From: Actinoplanes sichuanensis
GTDB taxonomy: Bacteria; Actinomycetota; Actinomycetes; Mycobacteriales; Micromonosporaceae
Direction of reading: 5' to 3'
DNA: 64,000 bases
Assembly (NCBI RefSeq): GCF_033097365.1
Contig: NZ_AP028461.1
Coordinates: 7,254,001 to 7,318,000, forward strand
A model generated the notes under the pieces. The model saw only the letters and a list, made by a program, of their open reading frames with translations, searched no databases and was not told the origin of the DNA. Shown here one piece after another: positions 25,906 through 35,411 of the stretch. Position 1 is the stretch's first letter, and the number at the start of each line of letters is the position of its first letter. Made by a program: the position numbers and the translations under genes.

Positions 25906-26037
25906 AACCGTCGAGGATAAGGCCGGTCCGGCCGGCCCACTCGACGACTCCTCCGCCCACCGCGCGGCAGTGCCGGGCCCACCGCCGAGACATAGATGAA
26001 ACTCGAATGCGGACGCTTCGGGCGGTACCGTAGGGAA

Positions 26038-26703
26038 ATGGCGTCGTGGACGAGCCGGAGCCTGCGTGCCCTGCTGAATGAGGCGGGGCCGGACGGTCGG
26101 GCCGAGGCGCTCACCGAGCTGAAGATCGCGATAGCCGGCCGCGAGGCCGACCTCCCGGCGACGCTCACCCCACTGGACGCCGAGATCGCTCGCATCGCCG
26201 CCCTGCTGCTCGACGATCTCACCGAACTGCACCTGCTCCAGCTACGGTCCGTGGACCGTCCCGACGCGACACGACTGGCCACCACCGGGGCCGGCCGCGA
26301 ACTGCGGGCCACCCAGCTGCACCACGCGGCACGGATGCGTCTGCGGGCCGTCGGAGTGCTCTGCGCCGAGCCCCCGGACGCGCCCGAACCCACCCACGTC
26401 CGCTACCTGACCACCGCCACCGGAATGCTGGCGTTCGGCGACTACTACGAGCTGATGGCACTGATCGTGACGTTCCCGTTCGACGGCCCCGACGACCCGA
26501 GGGCACAACGGGGCGCCCGCGACATGGCGATGGCGAGCCAGGCCACGTCCGCCACGCGAATGCTGTTCGAAGAGGTCCTGACCGCCCCGGCCCTGGACGT
26601 GGCCTACCAGTCGATGTGGGTCCGCATGATGGCCGACGCCCGGGAGCAGGAGCTCCTCCCCGCGATCAGACAGTGGCGCCAATGGTCCGGCCTCCCCACT
26701 TGA
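26038..26703 (+). CDS. Uncharacterised helical protein
   Basis: The 221-residue cytosolic protein is predicted to be mainly helical, with no recognised domain. It is rich in Ala, Leu and Arg, with helical regions around 40-75 and 160-215. The ATG at 26038 is preceded by AGGGA at short distance; an ATG at 25996 would add 14 residues. It diverges from the NYN gene and stands alone. Confidence 0.6.
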   Translation: MASWTSRSLRALLNEAGPDGRAEALTELKIAIAGREADLPATLTPLDAEIARIAALLLDDLTELHLLQLRSVDRPDATRLATTGAGRELRATQLHHAARMRLRAVGVLCAEPPDAPEPTHVRYLTTATGMLAFGDYYELMALIVTFPFDGPDDPRAQRGARDMAMASQATSATRMLFEEVLTAPALDVAYQSMWVRMMADAREQELLPAIRQWRQWSGLPT

Positions 26704-26763
26704 CGCCCCACCGATCGTCTGGCAGGTGGGACACATTGGAGAAACAAAGGGCGTGACAAGTTC

Positions 26764-26791
26764 TTGACGCCGAGGCTGTGAGCGCTAACAC
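26764..26791 (+). promoter_or_regulatory. Promoter with overlapping LacI-type operator for the GH43 gene
   Basis: TTGACG (26764-26769), a 16-bp spacer and TAACAC (26786-26791) form a plausible promoter. TGTGAGCGCTAACA (26777-26790) is a near-perfect LacI-type palindrome (TGT-n-AGCGCT-n-ACA) lying on the -10 box, which suits repression until a sugar inducer is present. Confidence 0.6.
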
Positions 26792-26862
26792 TCTGGCAAC
26801 ACCCCCGTTACGCGCGCGCTGGTCTCGGCTGGTGTGCGCGGTCGTCCTCGGCTGGGAGAAAC

Positions 26863-29800
26863 ATGCTGATGAGCAGGCGCTCCGGGCGCCGCAGAGCTTT
26901 TGTGTTAACGCCCCTCACCGCATTGGCCGTTGTGGCCGGTTTCCTTACTGTTCCGTCGCCCGCGAAAGCCGCCGACGGGCTGGTCCTCTGGTACAAACTG
27001 GACGAAGCCTCCGGATCGGTGGCTGTCGACTCGTCCGGAAACGGTCGGGACGGTGCCGTCGTCGGCACCCCGGCCTGGGAGCAGGGGCAGGGTCTGGGGC
27101 TGAACGGCTCCGACACGTACCTCAAAGCCCCTAATGATCTTCTGAAGTCGCTCGACTCGGTGAGTGTGTCGTTCGACGTGAAGATCGACGCGACGCAGAG
27201 CACCCCGTACTTCCTCTACGGGTTCGGCAACACCGACACGTCGACCGGCTACGGCAACGGTTACCTGTTCGCGACGGGTAACGGCTACCGGAACGCGATC
27301 TCCCTGAGCAACTGGACGGGCGAGCAGAACACCCGCCCGGCCGACGGCCACAACCTGGCCCGCGGCACATGGAAGACGGTCACGTACACGCAGACCGGCA
27401 CGACCGGAACCCTCTACGAGGACGGCGTCGCGGTGGCCGTGAACACCGCGGTCAGCGTCCTGCCGAGCGCGATCGGCGGCGGCACGACGACGGCGAACTA
27501 CTTCGGCAAGTCGAACTACACCGGCGACCGGCTGCTGAAGGGCCGGATGCGCGACGTCCGCGTCTACGACCGGGCACTGAACGCGGGCGAGGTGGAGACT
27601 CTGGCCGCGAGCGCGAACGCCGAGGCGGTCACGGCCGACGTCGCGGCTCTCGACCTGGGCGACACGAGCGGCCTGATCGCTGATCTGAATCTGCCGGCGA
27701 CCGCCCCGTACGGCTCGAAGGTCACCTGGACCTCCAGCGACCGTGACGTGATCAGCGACGCCGGGAAGATCGTGCGCCCGCCGGCCGGTGAGCCGGACGC
27801 GCACGCCACGCTGACGGCCACGCTGAGCCGGGGCGACCGGACCGGAACCAAGACCTTCGAGGTGACGGTCAAGGCCGCGTTCGACGACGCGGCCAATGCG
27901 GAGGCCGCGGTCAAGGCTTTGACGATCCACAACCTCGACGATGTACGGGGCAACCTGTCCCTGCCCACGTCGGCGAGTTGGACGTCGAGTGACCCGGCGA
28001 CGATCGCAACGGACGGCGTGGTGCACCGCCCCGCCACCGGCGAGGCATCAAAAACGGTCACGCTGACGGCGACCGTCACCGTCGGAACCGCCACGGCGAC
28101 CCGCGAGTTCACCGCGAAGGTCCCGCCGCTGCCGGCGAAGGAGGCGTTCGAGGGCTACCTGTTCAGCTACTTCACCGGTGAGGGCTACTCGAACGGCGAG
28201 CAGGTCTACAACGCGCTGAGCAACGGCAACAACCCGCTGAGCTGGCGCGAGATCAACAATGGCAACCCGGTGCTGACGTCCACACTGGGCACCCAGGGCC
28301 TGCGGGACCCGTTCATCATCCGCTCGCCGGAGGGTGACAAGTTCTACCAGATCGCCACCGACCTGAAGATCTACGGCAACGGCGACTGGGACGCCTCGCA
28401 GCGCACCGGCAGTAAGTCGATCATGGTCTGGGAGTCCACCGACCTGGTCAACTGGACCGACCAGCGCCTGGTCAAGGTCTCCCCGGACACCGCCGGCAAC
28501 ACCTGGGCCCCGGAGGCGTTCTACTCGACGGAACTGGGCGCCTACGTGGTGTTCTGGGCGTCGAAGCTGTACGCCGAGAACGACCCGAACCACACCGGCA
28601 GCACCTACAACAAGATGATGTACGCGACCACCCGGGACTTCCGCACGTTCAGTGAGCCGAAGGTGTGGAAGGACCCCGGCTACTCGGTGATCGACTCGAC
28701 GGTGATCGAGCACAACGGTGTCTATCACCGGATCACCAAGGACGAGCGGAACAACTCGTCGAACTCGCCGTGCAGCAAGTTCCTGATCCAGGAGAAGTCC
28801 ACCGACCTGCTGAGCACGAACTGGGACTTCCAGGCCGAGTGCATCGGTTCGGGCGCGCTGAGCCAGGGTGAGGGCCCGCTGGTGTTCAAGTCGAACACCG
28901 AGGACAAGTGGTACCTGTTCATCGACGAGTACGGCGGCCGCGGTTACGTCCCGTTCTCGACGACCGACCTGAACTCGGGGGTGTGGACGCCGGAACCGAC
29001 GTATACGATGCCGTCGCGTCCGCGCCACGGCACCATCCTGCCGGTCACCAAGACCGAGTACGACCGGATCTCGGCGAAGTACGAGGAACCGCCGACCCCG
29101 TCGATCGGCCTGCGGCTGCGCTACCAGTTCGACGAGACCAGCGGCACCGTCGTCCGGGACACCTCCGGCAACGACTTCAACGGCACGTACGTACGCACCC
29201 CGGCGTGGGGCACCGGTGTCCAGGACGGCTCGTTCAAGATGTCCGGCGGCACGAACTCGCCGTACGTCACGATCCCGAACGGCGTGCTCAAGGGCGCGAG
29301 CGCCGTGACGGTGTCGATCTGGGCCAAGTGGACCGCCTCCACCACGATCAACCAGTGGATCTACGCGCTCGGCCCGGACAGCAACAAGTACCTGTTCACC
29401 GGGCCGCGCAACGGCAGCAACGTGCTCTTCTCGGCGATCACCACCGGGTCCTGGCAGGCCGAGAAGCAGATGTCGCACAGTGCCGCGCTGCCCGGCGGCA
29501 GCTGGCAGCACCTCGCGGTCACCATCGACGGGTCGAACGCGGCGATGTACCTGAACGGCACGAAGGTCGCGGCCGCCACCGGGGTCACGGTCAAGCCGTC
29601 CGACCTGTACGACGCGTCGAAGAACTACAGCGGTTACGTCGGGCGTTCGCTCTACTCGGCCGACCCGTACTACGCCGGTGAGGTCGACGACTTCCGGATC
29701 TACGACGTCGCACTGTCGGCCTCGGAGATCCTGGAGCTGGCCGGCCGTACCACCAGCATCGGCGGGGTCACGCTGCCGGAGCTGAAGGCCGACGCGCTCA

Positions 29801-31734
29801 TCGACGACCCGGCCGGCACGGTGAAGCTGCCGGTCAAGCCGGGCACCGACGTCACGCGGCTGGCTCCGTCCTTCACCCTCGCCAAGGGCAGCAGCATCGA
29901 CCCGGCGACGCCGCAGGACTTCACGAAGCCGGTGACCTACACGGTGACCGCCGCCGACGGAACCAAACGGACGTGGGTGGTGAGCGCCCTGGTCATGAAG
30001 TCGCCGATCCTGCCGGGGCTGAACGCGGACCCGAACATCTCGGTCTTCGGCGACACGTTCTGGATCCACGCCACCACCGACGGGTTCGCCGGCTGGTCCG
30101 GCACTCAGTTCCACGCCTGGTCCTCGAAGAACCTGGTCGACTGGACCGACCACGGCGTGATCCTGGACCTCGGGCCGGACGTGAGCTGGGCCGACAACAG
30201 CGCGTGGGCGCCGACGATCGCCTCTCGTGGCGGCAAGTACTACTTCTACTTCTCCGGCGGTCTGGCCACCGGCAACACGGCCAAGCACCTGGGTGTGGCG
30301 GTGGCCGACTCCCCGGCCGGCCCGTTCGTCGACGCGCTCGGCAAGCCGCTGGTCGCGGGCGGCACCTACCCGGGCCAGATGATCGACCCGGCGGTGTTCA
30401 CCGACGACGACGGGAAGTCGTACCTGTACTGGGGTAACGGCAACTCGTACCAGGTGCCGTTGAACGACGACATGGTCTCGTTCGACCCCGCGCTGGTGAA
30501 GACGTACAAGCCCACGAACTACAACGAGGGCAGCTTCGTCATCAAGCGCAACGGCGTCTACTACTTCATGTGGTCGGAGAACGACACCCGCAGCGCCGAC
30601 TACCGGGTGGCGTACGCGACCGGTTCGTCACCGCTCGGGCCGTGGAGTGACCGGGTCGGCGTGATCCTGTCGAAGGACTCGTCGCTGGGCATCCTCGGCA
30701 CCGGTCACCACTCGGTGGTCCGGGTTCCGGGTTCCGACGACTGGTACACCGCCTATCACCGGTTCGCGATCCCCGGCGGGGACGGCACACACCGGGAGAC
30801 CACGATCGACCGGCTCGAGTTCGCGGCGGACGGGGCGATCAAGCCGGTCGTGCCGACGCTGGAGAGCATCGCTCCGGTGACGGTGGCCGGGGCCGGACCG
30901 GACACCGGCGGACCCGAGGGCAGCGCGATCGCCCTGGCCGGCACGGTCTCCAACAGCGCCAACCGGCCGACGTGGACGGTGAACTCGACCGCCTGCGCCA
31001 TCGCCGACCCGCATGCCGCGGCGACCACGCTGACCTGCACCGACAACGGTTCCTACACGGTCACGCTGACCGCCGGGAGCAGCCGCGACTCGGCGACGAT
31101 CACGGTGGTCAACGCGGCTCCGACGGTCACCGTTCCGGCCGGTCGCCCGGCGCCCGACGCGCCGGTCGCGATCAGGACCGAGATCGTTCGGAAGGTTCCG
31201 GTCCGCGACCCCGGCGCCGACACCCTCAGTTGTACGGCCACCTGGGGCGACGGTTCGACGTCGGCCGGGTCGGTGACCGCGGGCGTCTGCACGGTCCGGC
31301 ACCAGTACACGACCGCCGGGCTGTACCGGCCGTCGGTGACGGTCAGCGACGACGACGGGGCGACGGCGAGTGGTGTCCTGCCGTTCGTGGCCGTCTACCA
31401 GCCGAAGGCCGGTCAGGTGGCGGGCAGCGGCTGGAGCGGGACGACCGACTTCGCGTTCGTGGCCCGGTCCGGCAAGGCCACCGGGAAGGCGTGGATCAGC
31501 ACGCCGAAGGGTGTCCTCGAGTCGGCGAACCTGACTCCGGCGCTGGTCTGCGGGCCGACCGGCCTGCTTCTGGGCAGCGGTACGTGGAACGGCGCGGCCG
31601 GATACAGCGTGCTGATCACCGCCGTGGACGGGCGGAAGGACCGGATCTACATCAGGGTCTGGCAGACCCGTACCGGAAAGGTCGTCCATGAGGTGAGCGA
31701 CGCGAACCTGGACGGCGGCGGCATCGTCTCCTGA
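26863..31734 (+). CDS. Secreted protein with two GH43 modules and two LamG-like domains
   Basis: The 1623-residue protein has a signal peptide (to about 36), a first concanavalin/LamG domain (about 38-248), two Ig-like segments (about 250-420) and GH43 module 1 (about 428-735, with Asp482 in RDPF, Asp611 in DSTV, Glu670 in GEGPL). A second LamG-like domain (about 747-960) and a short beta domain precede GH43 module 2 (about 1046-1325, with Asp1056 in NADPN, Asp1175 in MIDPA, Glu1222 in NEGSF). PKD/Ig-like domains and a C-terminal beta domain follow. Both modules keep base, pKa-modulating and acid residues, so two activities of the arabinofuranosidase/xylosidase/exo-galactanase type are expected. 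The neighbouring GH30 enzyme points to arabinogalactan side chains. ATG 26863 follows GGGA. Confidence 0.9.
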   Translation: MLMSRRSGRRRAFVLTPLTALAVVAGFLTVPSPAKAADGLVLWYKLDEASGSVAVDSSGNGRDGAVVGTPAWEQGQGLGLNGSDTYLKAPNDLLKSLDSVSVSFDVKIDATQSTPYFLYGFGNTDTSTGYGNGYLFATGNGYRNAISLSNWTGEQNTRPADGHNLARGTWKTVTYTQTGTTGTLYEDGVAVAVNTAVSVLPSAIGGGTTTANYFGKSNYTGDRLLKGRMRDVRVYDRALNAGEVETLAASANAEAVTADVAALDLGDTSGLIADLNLPATAPYGSKVTWTSSDRDVISDAGKIVRPPAGEPDAHATLTATLSRGDRTGTKTFEVTVKAAFDDAANAEAAVKALTIHNLDDVRGNLSLPTSASWTSSDPATIATDGVVHRPATGEASKTVTLTATVTVGTATATREFTAKVPPLPAKEAFEGYLFSYFTGEGYSNGEQVYNALSNGNNPLSWREINNGNPVLTSTLGTQGLRDPFIIRSPEGDKFYQIATDLKIYGNGDWDASQRTGSKSIMVWESTDLVNWTDQRLVKVSPDTAGNTWAPEAFYSTELGAYVVFWASKLYAENDPNHTGSTYNKMMYATTRDFRTFSEPKVWKDPGYSVIDSTVIEHNGVYHRITKDERNNSSNSPCSKFLIQEKSTDLLSTNWDFQAECIGSGALSQGEGPLVFKSNTEDKWYLFIDEYGGRGYVPFSTTDLNSGVWTPEPTYTMPSRPRHGTILPVTKTEYDRISAKYEEPPTPSIGLRLRYQFDETSGTVVRDTSGNDFNGTYVRTPAWGTGVQDGSFKMSGGTNSPYVTIPNGVLKGASAVTVSIWAKWTASTTINQWIYALGPDSNKYLFTGPRNGSNVLFSAITTGSWQAEKQMSHSAALPGGSWQHLAVTIDGSNAAMYLNGTKVAAATGVTVKPSDLYDASKNYSGYVGRSLYSADPYYAGEVDDFRIYDVALSASEILELAGRTTSIGGVTLPELKADALIDDPAGTVKLPVKPGTDVTRLAPSFTLAKGSSIDPATPQDFTKPVTYTVTAADGTKRTWVVSALVMKSPILPGLNADPNISVFGDTFWIHATTDGFAGWSGTQFHAWSSKNLVDWTDHGVILDLGPDVSWADNSAWAPTIASRGGKYYFYFSGGLATGNTAKHLGVAVADSPAGPFVDALGKPLVAGGTYPGQMIDPAVFTDDDGKSYLYWGNGNSYQVPLNDDMVSFDPALVKTYKPTNYNEGSFVIKRNGVYYFMWSENDTRSADYRVAYATGSSPLGPWSDRVGVILSKDSSLGILGTGHHSVVRVPGSDDWYTAYHRFAIPGGDGTHRETTIDRLEFAADGAIKPVVPTLESIAPVTVAGAGPDTGGPEGSAIALAGTVSNSANRPTWTVNSTACAIADPHAAATTLTCTDNGSYTVTLTAGSSRDSATITVVNAAPTVTVPAGRPAPDAPVAIRTEIVRKVPVRDPGADTLSCTATWGDGSTSAGSVTAGVCTVRHQYTTAGLYRPSVTVSDDDGATASGVLPFVAVYQPKAGQVAGSGWSGTTDFAFVARSGKATGKAWISTPKGVLESANLTPALVCGPTGLLLGSGTWNGAAGYSVLITAVDGRKDRIYIRVWQTRTGKVVHEVSDANLDGGGIVS

Positions 31735-31740
31735 CGCGGT

Positions 31741-31772
31741 GGGAGCGGGTCGGGGATCCCCGGCCCGCTCCC
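31741..31772. terminator. 16-bp hairpin terminator after the GH43 gene
   Basis: GGGAGCGGGTCGGGGA and TCCCCGGCCCGCTCCC form a 16-bp stem with one U-G wobble. It ends just before the next promoter, so GH43 and GH30 are separate transcripts. Confidence 0.8.
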
Positions 31773-31774
31773 CG

Positions 31775-31808
31775 TTGACATCCATATCACCAAATGTTTA
31801 CGTAACCA
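31775..31808 (+). promoter_or_regulatory. Promoter and LacI-like operator for the GH30 gene
   Basis: TTGACA (31775-31780), a 17-bp spacer and TTACGT (31798-31803) form a good promoter. It overlaps TGTTTACGTAACCA, which contains the perfect TTACGTAA core of many LacI-family operators. The operator differs from the AGCGCT type of the GH43 gene. Confidence 0.6.
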
Positions 31809-31878
31809 TCCCACCCGGCCGGTCCTCGGAGCCGTCTGAAGACAGCTCCCGGGCCGGCCGACCAACCGAGGGACTGCG

Positions 31879-34800
31879 ATGAAGATTCGAGCGCTCCTCA
31901 CGGCCACGGCGCTGGCCGTCTCGACCCTGGCCGGGGCACCACCCGCGGCCGCCGCGGCCGCTCCGGCCGCGGCCACCACGATCACCATCGACCCGAGCTA
32001 CCACGGGCCGGAGTGGGAGGGCTGGGGCACCAGCCTCGCCTGGTTCGCCGACGTGACCGGCGGCTACCCCGACGAGATCCGCAACAGGCTCGCCGACATG
32101 CTCTTCGGGGCGAACGGGTTGAACCTGAACATCGCCCGCTACAACATCGGCGGCGGCAACGCGCCGACGGTCGCGCCCTACCTGCGGCCCGGCGGCGCCG
32201 TGCCGGGCTGGTGGAAGGCGCCGGCCACCTACACGCCGGCCGACAAGGACTGGTGGGATCCGGACAATCCCGAGCACTGGAACTGGCAGGCCGACGCCAA
32301 CCAGCGCTGGTGGGTCGACAAGGTCAAGAGCCGGGTCGACCACTGGGAGACGTTCAGCAACTCGCCACCCTGGTTCCAGACCGTCAGCGGGTACGTCAGC
32401 GGCGGCTTCGACCCGAACACCGACCAGATCCGGCCCGAGACACTCGACGACTTCGCGACCTACCTCACCCGGGTCACCGAGTTCCTGGAGAAGACACACA
32501 AGATCACGGTCGACACCATCGAGCCGCTCAACGAGCCGAACACGAACTACTGGCGTACCACCCTGGGTCCGAACGGCCAGCCCACCGGAGGCCGCCAGGA
32601 GGGTGCCCACGCCGGACCGGCCTCGCAGGCCGCGGTGATCGAGGCGCTGAACCGCGTCGCGCCGGACCGCGCCATCGCGGCGCCGGACGAGACCAACCCG
32701 GGGACCCTGGTCACCGACTGGTACGGCCTCACCCCGGCCGCCCAGGCCGCGGTCGACCGGATCAACGTGCACACCTACGGCACCGGGCGCCGGACCAGCG
32801 TGCGCGACATCGCCAAGGCCGAGCAGAAGCCGCTGTGGATGAGCGAGGTCGAGGGCAGCTGGGGCAAGGACTTCACCAGCATGGACTCCGGCCTCGGCAT
32901 GGCCCAGCGGATCATCGACGACCTGCGTGAGCTGGAGCCGTCGGCCTGGGTGCTGTGGCAGCCGGTCGAGGACGCCAAGAACATGATCGCCGAGGGCAAC
33001 CTCCAGTGGGGCGCCATCCACATCCCGTTCGACTGCACGACGACGGACACCCTGGCCACGTGCCCGATCCAGACGAACACCAAGTTCGACACGATCCGGA
33101 ACTTCACCCACTACATCCGCCCCGGCGACCACCTGGTGAAGGTCGACGGAACCCGGAGCGTCGCGGCGCTCTCGGCGAACGACGACCTGACCGTCGTGCA
33201 CGCCAACCCGGCCGCGACGGCCGAGAACGTCACCATCGACCTGTCGAGGTTCCACGTCGGCAAGCGCGCCACGATCACCCCCGTCGTCACCAGCGCGAGC
33301 GGCAAGCTGATCAAGGGCACCGCGGTACGGGTCACCGACAAGCAGGCCACCCTCACCGTTCCCGCCCAGTCCGTGACGACCTTCCTGGTCAGCTCGCTCA
33401 CCGACCCGGGCACGTCGCACCTGCGGGAGGGTCGCACCTACCGATTCGAAGGGGTGCCCAGCCGGCGCTCGCTGACCCCGTCCGGCACCGGCCTGGTGAT
33501 CCGCGACAACAGCACGACGGCCACCGACCAGCTGTGGACCGTACGGGCCGAGGACGACCACGAGCACTACCAGCTGATCAACGCGGGCACCGGGCAGCGA
33601 CTGGCGGTCCGGGACGGAAACGCGGTCGTCGAGGCCGCCGCACCGGACGACGACGATGCCGCGCGCTGGCTGTTCTCCACCACCGGGGACGGTTCCTACA
33701 CGCTGATCAACGTGGGGGCCCGGCGGCTGCTCGACGTGAACGGGGAGTCGACGACGAACGGCTCGCGGGTCGGGATCTACCTGCCCACCTCCGGGGCGAA
33801 CCAGCGGTGGACGCTCAAGGACGAGACGGTCGGGGACCTCGAGATCGCGCTCGCGCACACCGTGCCCGGACAGGCCCCCGCGCTCCCGGCGACGGTGACG
33901 GCGATCCTCCCCAGCGGTGAGCACCGCGCCCTGCCGGTCACCTGGACGCTGCCCGACGCGTCGGAGTGGCGTGAACCGGGCACCGTCTTCGTCCGGGGCA
34001 CCGCGACCGACGCGCTCGGCCAGGCCGTCGACGCGACCGCCAAGGTGGCCGTGGACGTGTGGACGTGGACCGGACCGGCACGGGCCAAGACCTACGTCGG
34101 TGGCATTCCGGAGATGCCCACCACGGTGACCGCCTACGGCCGGAACGGCAGCCTGGCCACCCTGCCCGTCACCTGGGGCTCCGGCGACTACAGCAAGCTC
34201 GGCGTGGTGACGGTGACCGGCACCGCCACGGTGGTTCCCGGCCAGACGCTGCCGGCGACCGCCCGGGTGCAGGTCACCACACCGTCCGAGGGCCTGCTCA
34301 GCGGGGTCACGGTGGGCGCCTCCTTCACCGAGCCCGGCTACTCGACGGTCGGCCTCACCAACGGCAACCTCACCGACAAGGCCTGGTCGAACTGGAAGGG
34401 GTCGGGCCGCAACCCGGTCGAGACCCTGACCGCGACCCTGCCGGCCGGCGGATCGGCGGGCCGGGCGGTGCTGCACTTCTACCCGGACAACTCGTCGGGT
34501 GGTGGCATCGCCGCCACCGTCCAGGCCGGCACCCCGGTCGCCGGCGGTGGCTGCGAGGTCGTCGGGTCGCCGATCAAGGTCACCTCGCCCGTCGTGGACA
34601 TCCCGCTCACCCCCGGCACCACCGGCGCGTTCTGCCTGCGTCTCACCCCGACCCCGGACGGCTACCTGACCGTTTCCGAGCTTCAGGTGTACGCCAAGGC
34701 GCCCGGCGTCGGCAGCGATGCGTCGGCCTCGTCGATCCTGGTCGACGACGTGCCGATCAAGGACTTCGACCCGGCCGTCACCACCTGGCGGGTGCCGGCG

Positions 34801-34956
34801 GGCGAACCGAAGCGGGCCCTGGTGACCGTGGAGACCACCGACCCGTACGCCACCGCGACGGTCACCGGCTCGGGCACCACCCGCACCGTCGTCACCACCA
34901 GTGAGGACGGGACCGTCACCGCCACCTACCGGATCACCCTCGTCCACAAGCGCTGA
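31879..34956 (+). CDS. Secreted GH30 hydrolase (endo-beta-1,6-galactanase-like) with CBM13 and Ig-like domains
   Basis: The 1025-residue protein has a signal peptide (to about 27) and a GH30 catalytic domain with its side beta-domain (about 34-500). Glu219 in EPLNEPN is the acid/base and Glu323 in WMSEVEG the nucleophile. A ricin-type beta-trefoil (about 510-655, with repeated QLWT/RWLF/QRWT segments), two group-4 Ig-like domains (about 660-810) and C-terminal beta-sandwich domains follow. The early motif GWGTSLAWFADVTGGY matches the GH30 branch that includes endo-beta-1,6-galactanases acting on type II arabinogalactan. Together with the double GH43 protein it would strip and cut such side chains. 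Confidence 0.88.
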   Translation: MKIRALLTATALAVSTLAGAPPAAAAAAPAAATTITIDPSYHGPEWEGWGTSLAWFADVTGGYPDEIRNRLADMLFGANGLNLNIARYNIGGGNAPTVAPYLRPGGAVPGWWKAPATYTPADKDWWDPDNPEHWNWQADANQRWWVDKVKSRVDHWETFSNSPPWFQTVSGYVSGGFDPNTDQIRPETLDDFATYLTRVTEFLEKTHKITVDTIEPLNEPNTNYWRTTLGPNGQPTGGRQEGAHAGPASQAAVIEALNRVAPDRAIAAPDETNPGTLVTDWYGLTPAAQAAVDRINVHTYGTGRRTSVRDIAKAEQKPLWMSEVEGSWGKDFTSMDSGLGMAQRIIDDLRELEPSAWVLWQPVEDAKNMIAEGNLQWGAIHIPFDCTTTDTLATCPIQTNTKFDTIRNFTHYIRPGDHLVKVDGTRSVAALSANDDLTVVHANPAATAENVTIDLSRFHVGKRATITPVVTSASGKLIKGTAVRVTDKQATLTVPAQSVTTFLVSSLTDPGTSHLREGRTYRFEGVPSRRSLTPSGTGLVIRDNSTTATDQLWTVRAEDDHEHYQLINAGTGQRLAVRDGNAVVEAAAPDDDDAARWLFSTTGDGSYTLINVGARRLLDVNGESTTNGSRVGIYLPTSGANQRWTLKDETVGDLEIALAHTVPGQAPALPATVTAILPSGEHRALPVTWTLPDASEWREPGTVFVRGTATDALGQAVDATAKVAVDVWTWTGPARAKTYVGGIPEMPTTVTAYGRNGSLATLPVTWGSGDYSKLGVVTVTGTATVVPGQTLPATARVQVTTPSEGLLSGVTVGASFTEPGYSTVGLTNGNLTDKAWSNWKGSGRNPVETLTATLPAGGSAGRAVLHFYPDNSSGGGIAATVQAGTPVAGGGCEVVGSPIKVTSPVVDIPLTPGTTGAFCLRLTPTPDGYLTVSELQVYAKAPGVGSDASASSILVDDVPIKDFDPAVTTWRVPAGEPKRALVTVETTDPYATATVTGSGTTRTVVTTSEDGTVTATYRITLVHKR

Positions 34957-34964
34957 GGCGGTAC

Positions 34965-34994
34965 GCGGGCGCCGGTCCTCGAGCCGGCGCCCGC
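34965..34994. terminator. Bidirectional hairpin terminator
   Basis: GCGGGCGCCGG (34965-34975) and CCGGCGCCCGC (34984-34994) form a perfect 11-bp stem with an 8-nt loop between the convergent GH30 and VOC genes. Confidence 0.8.
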
Positions 34995-34999
34995 ATCCG

Positions 35000-35356
35000 T
35001 CAGTTCAGGCAGAGGCAGAACGGGTGCCCGGCCGGGTCGAGGAAGACCCGGAACGTGGTGCCGGGCTGGTGGGCGTGCTTGGTGGCGCCGAGCGCGACCA
35101 CCGCGGCCTCGGCCGTGTCGAGGTCGTCGACGACCACGTCGAGGTGGAACTGCTGCGGCACCTCCTGCCCCGGCCAGACCGGCGGACGGTAGTTCTCGAC
35201 CTGCTGGAACGAGATGCACTGCCCGTAGTCGGCTTTGAGGTCGACCCAGTCCTCGGAGGCCTCCGCCTTCCAATCGAGCATCTCGCCGTAGAACTTGGCG
35301 AGCGCGGCCGGGTCCGGGCAGTCGATGACGATGGTGGGGAAACGTGCGATAGCCAT
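35000..35356 (-). CDS. VOC (glyoxalase/bleomycin-resistance) family protein
   Basis: The 118-residue protein starts at the ATG at 35356 (MAIARFPT). It shows the two beta-alpha-beta-beta-beta modules of the vicinal-oxygen-chelate fold: IVIDCPDPAALAKFYGEML in the first and QFHLDVVVDDLDTAEAAVVALGA in the second, ending with VFLDPAGHPFCLC. The family includes dioxygenases, glyoxalases and antibiotic-binding proteins; substrate unknown. It lies downstream of the CPBP gene on the same strand, 55 bp away. Confidence 0.88.
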   Translation of the reverse strand: MAIARFPTIVIDCPDPAALAKFYGEMLDWKAEASEDWVDLKADYGQCISFQQVENYRPPVWPGQEVPQQFHLDVVVDDLDTAEAAVVALGATKHAHQPGTTFRVFLDPAGHPFCLCLN

Positions 35357-35411
35357 ACCGGCGATGCTAGAAACCATTCCGGACGTTCCGGTTCCGCTTT
35401 CCCGATCGATT

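Noticed and set aside
26905..34947. Long minus-strand open frames opposite the GH43 and GH30 genes
   Set aside because: They mirror the codon bias of the sense genes; no start with ribosome site and no domain was found.
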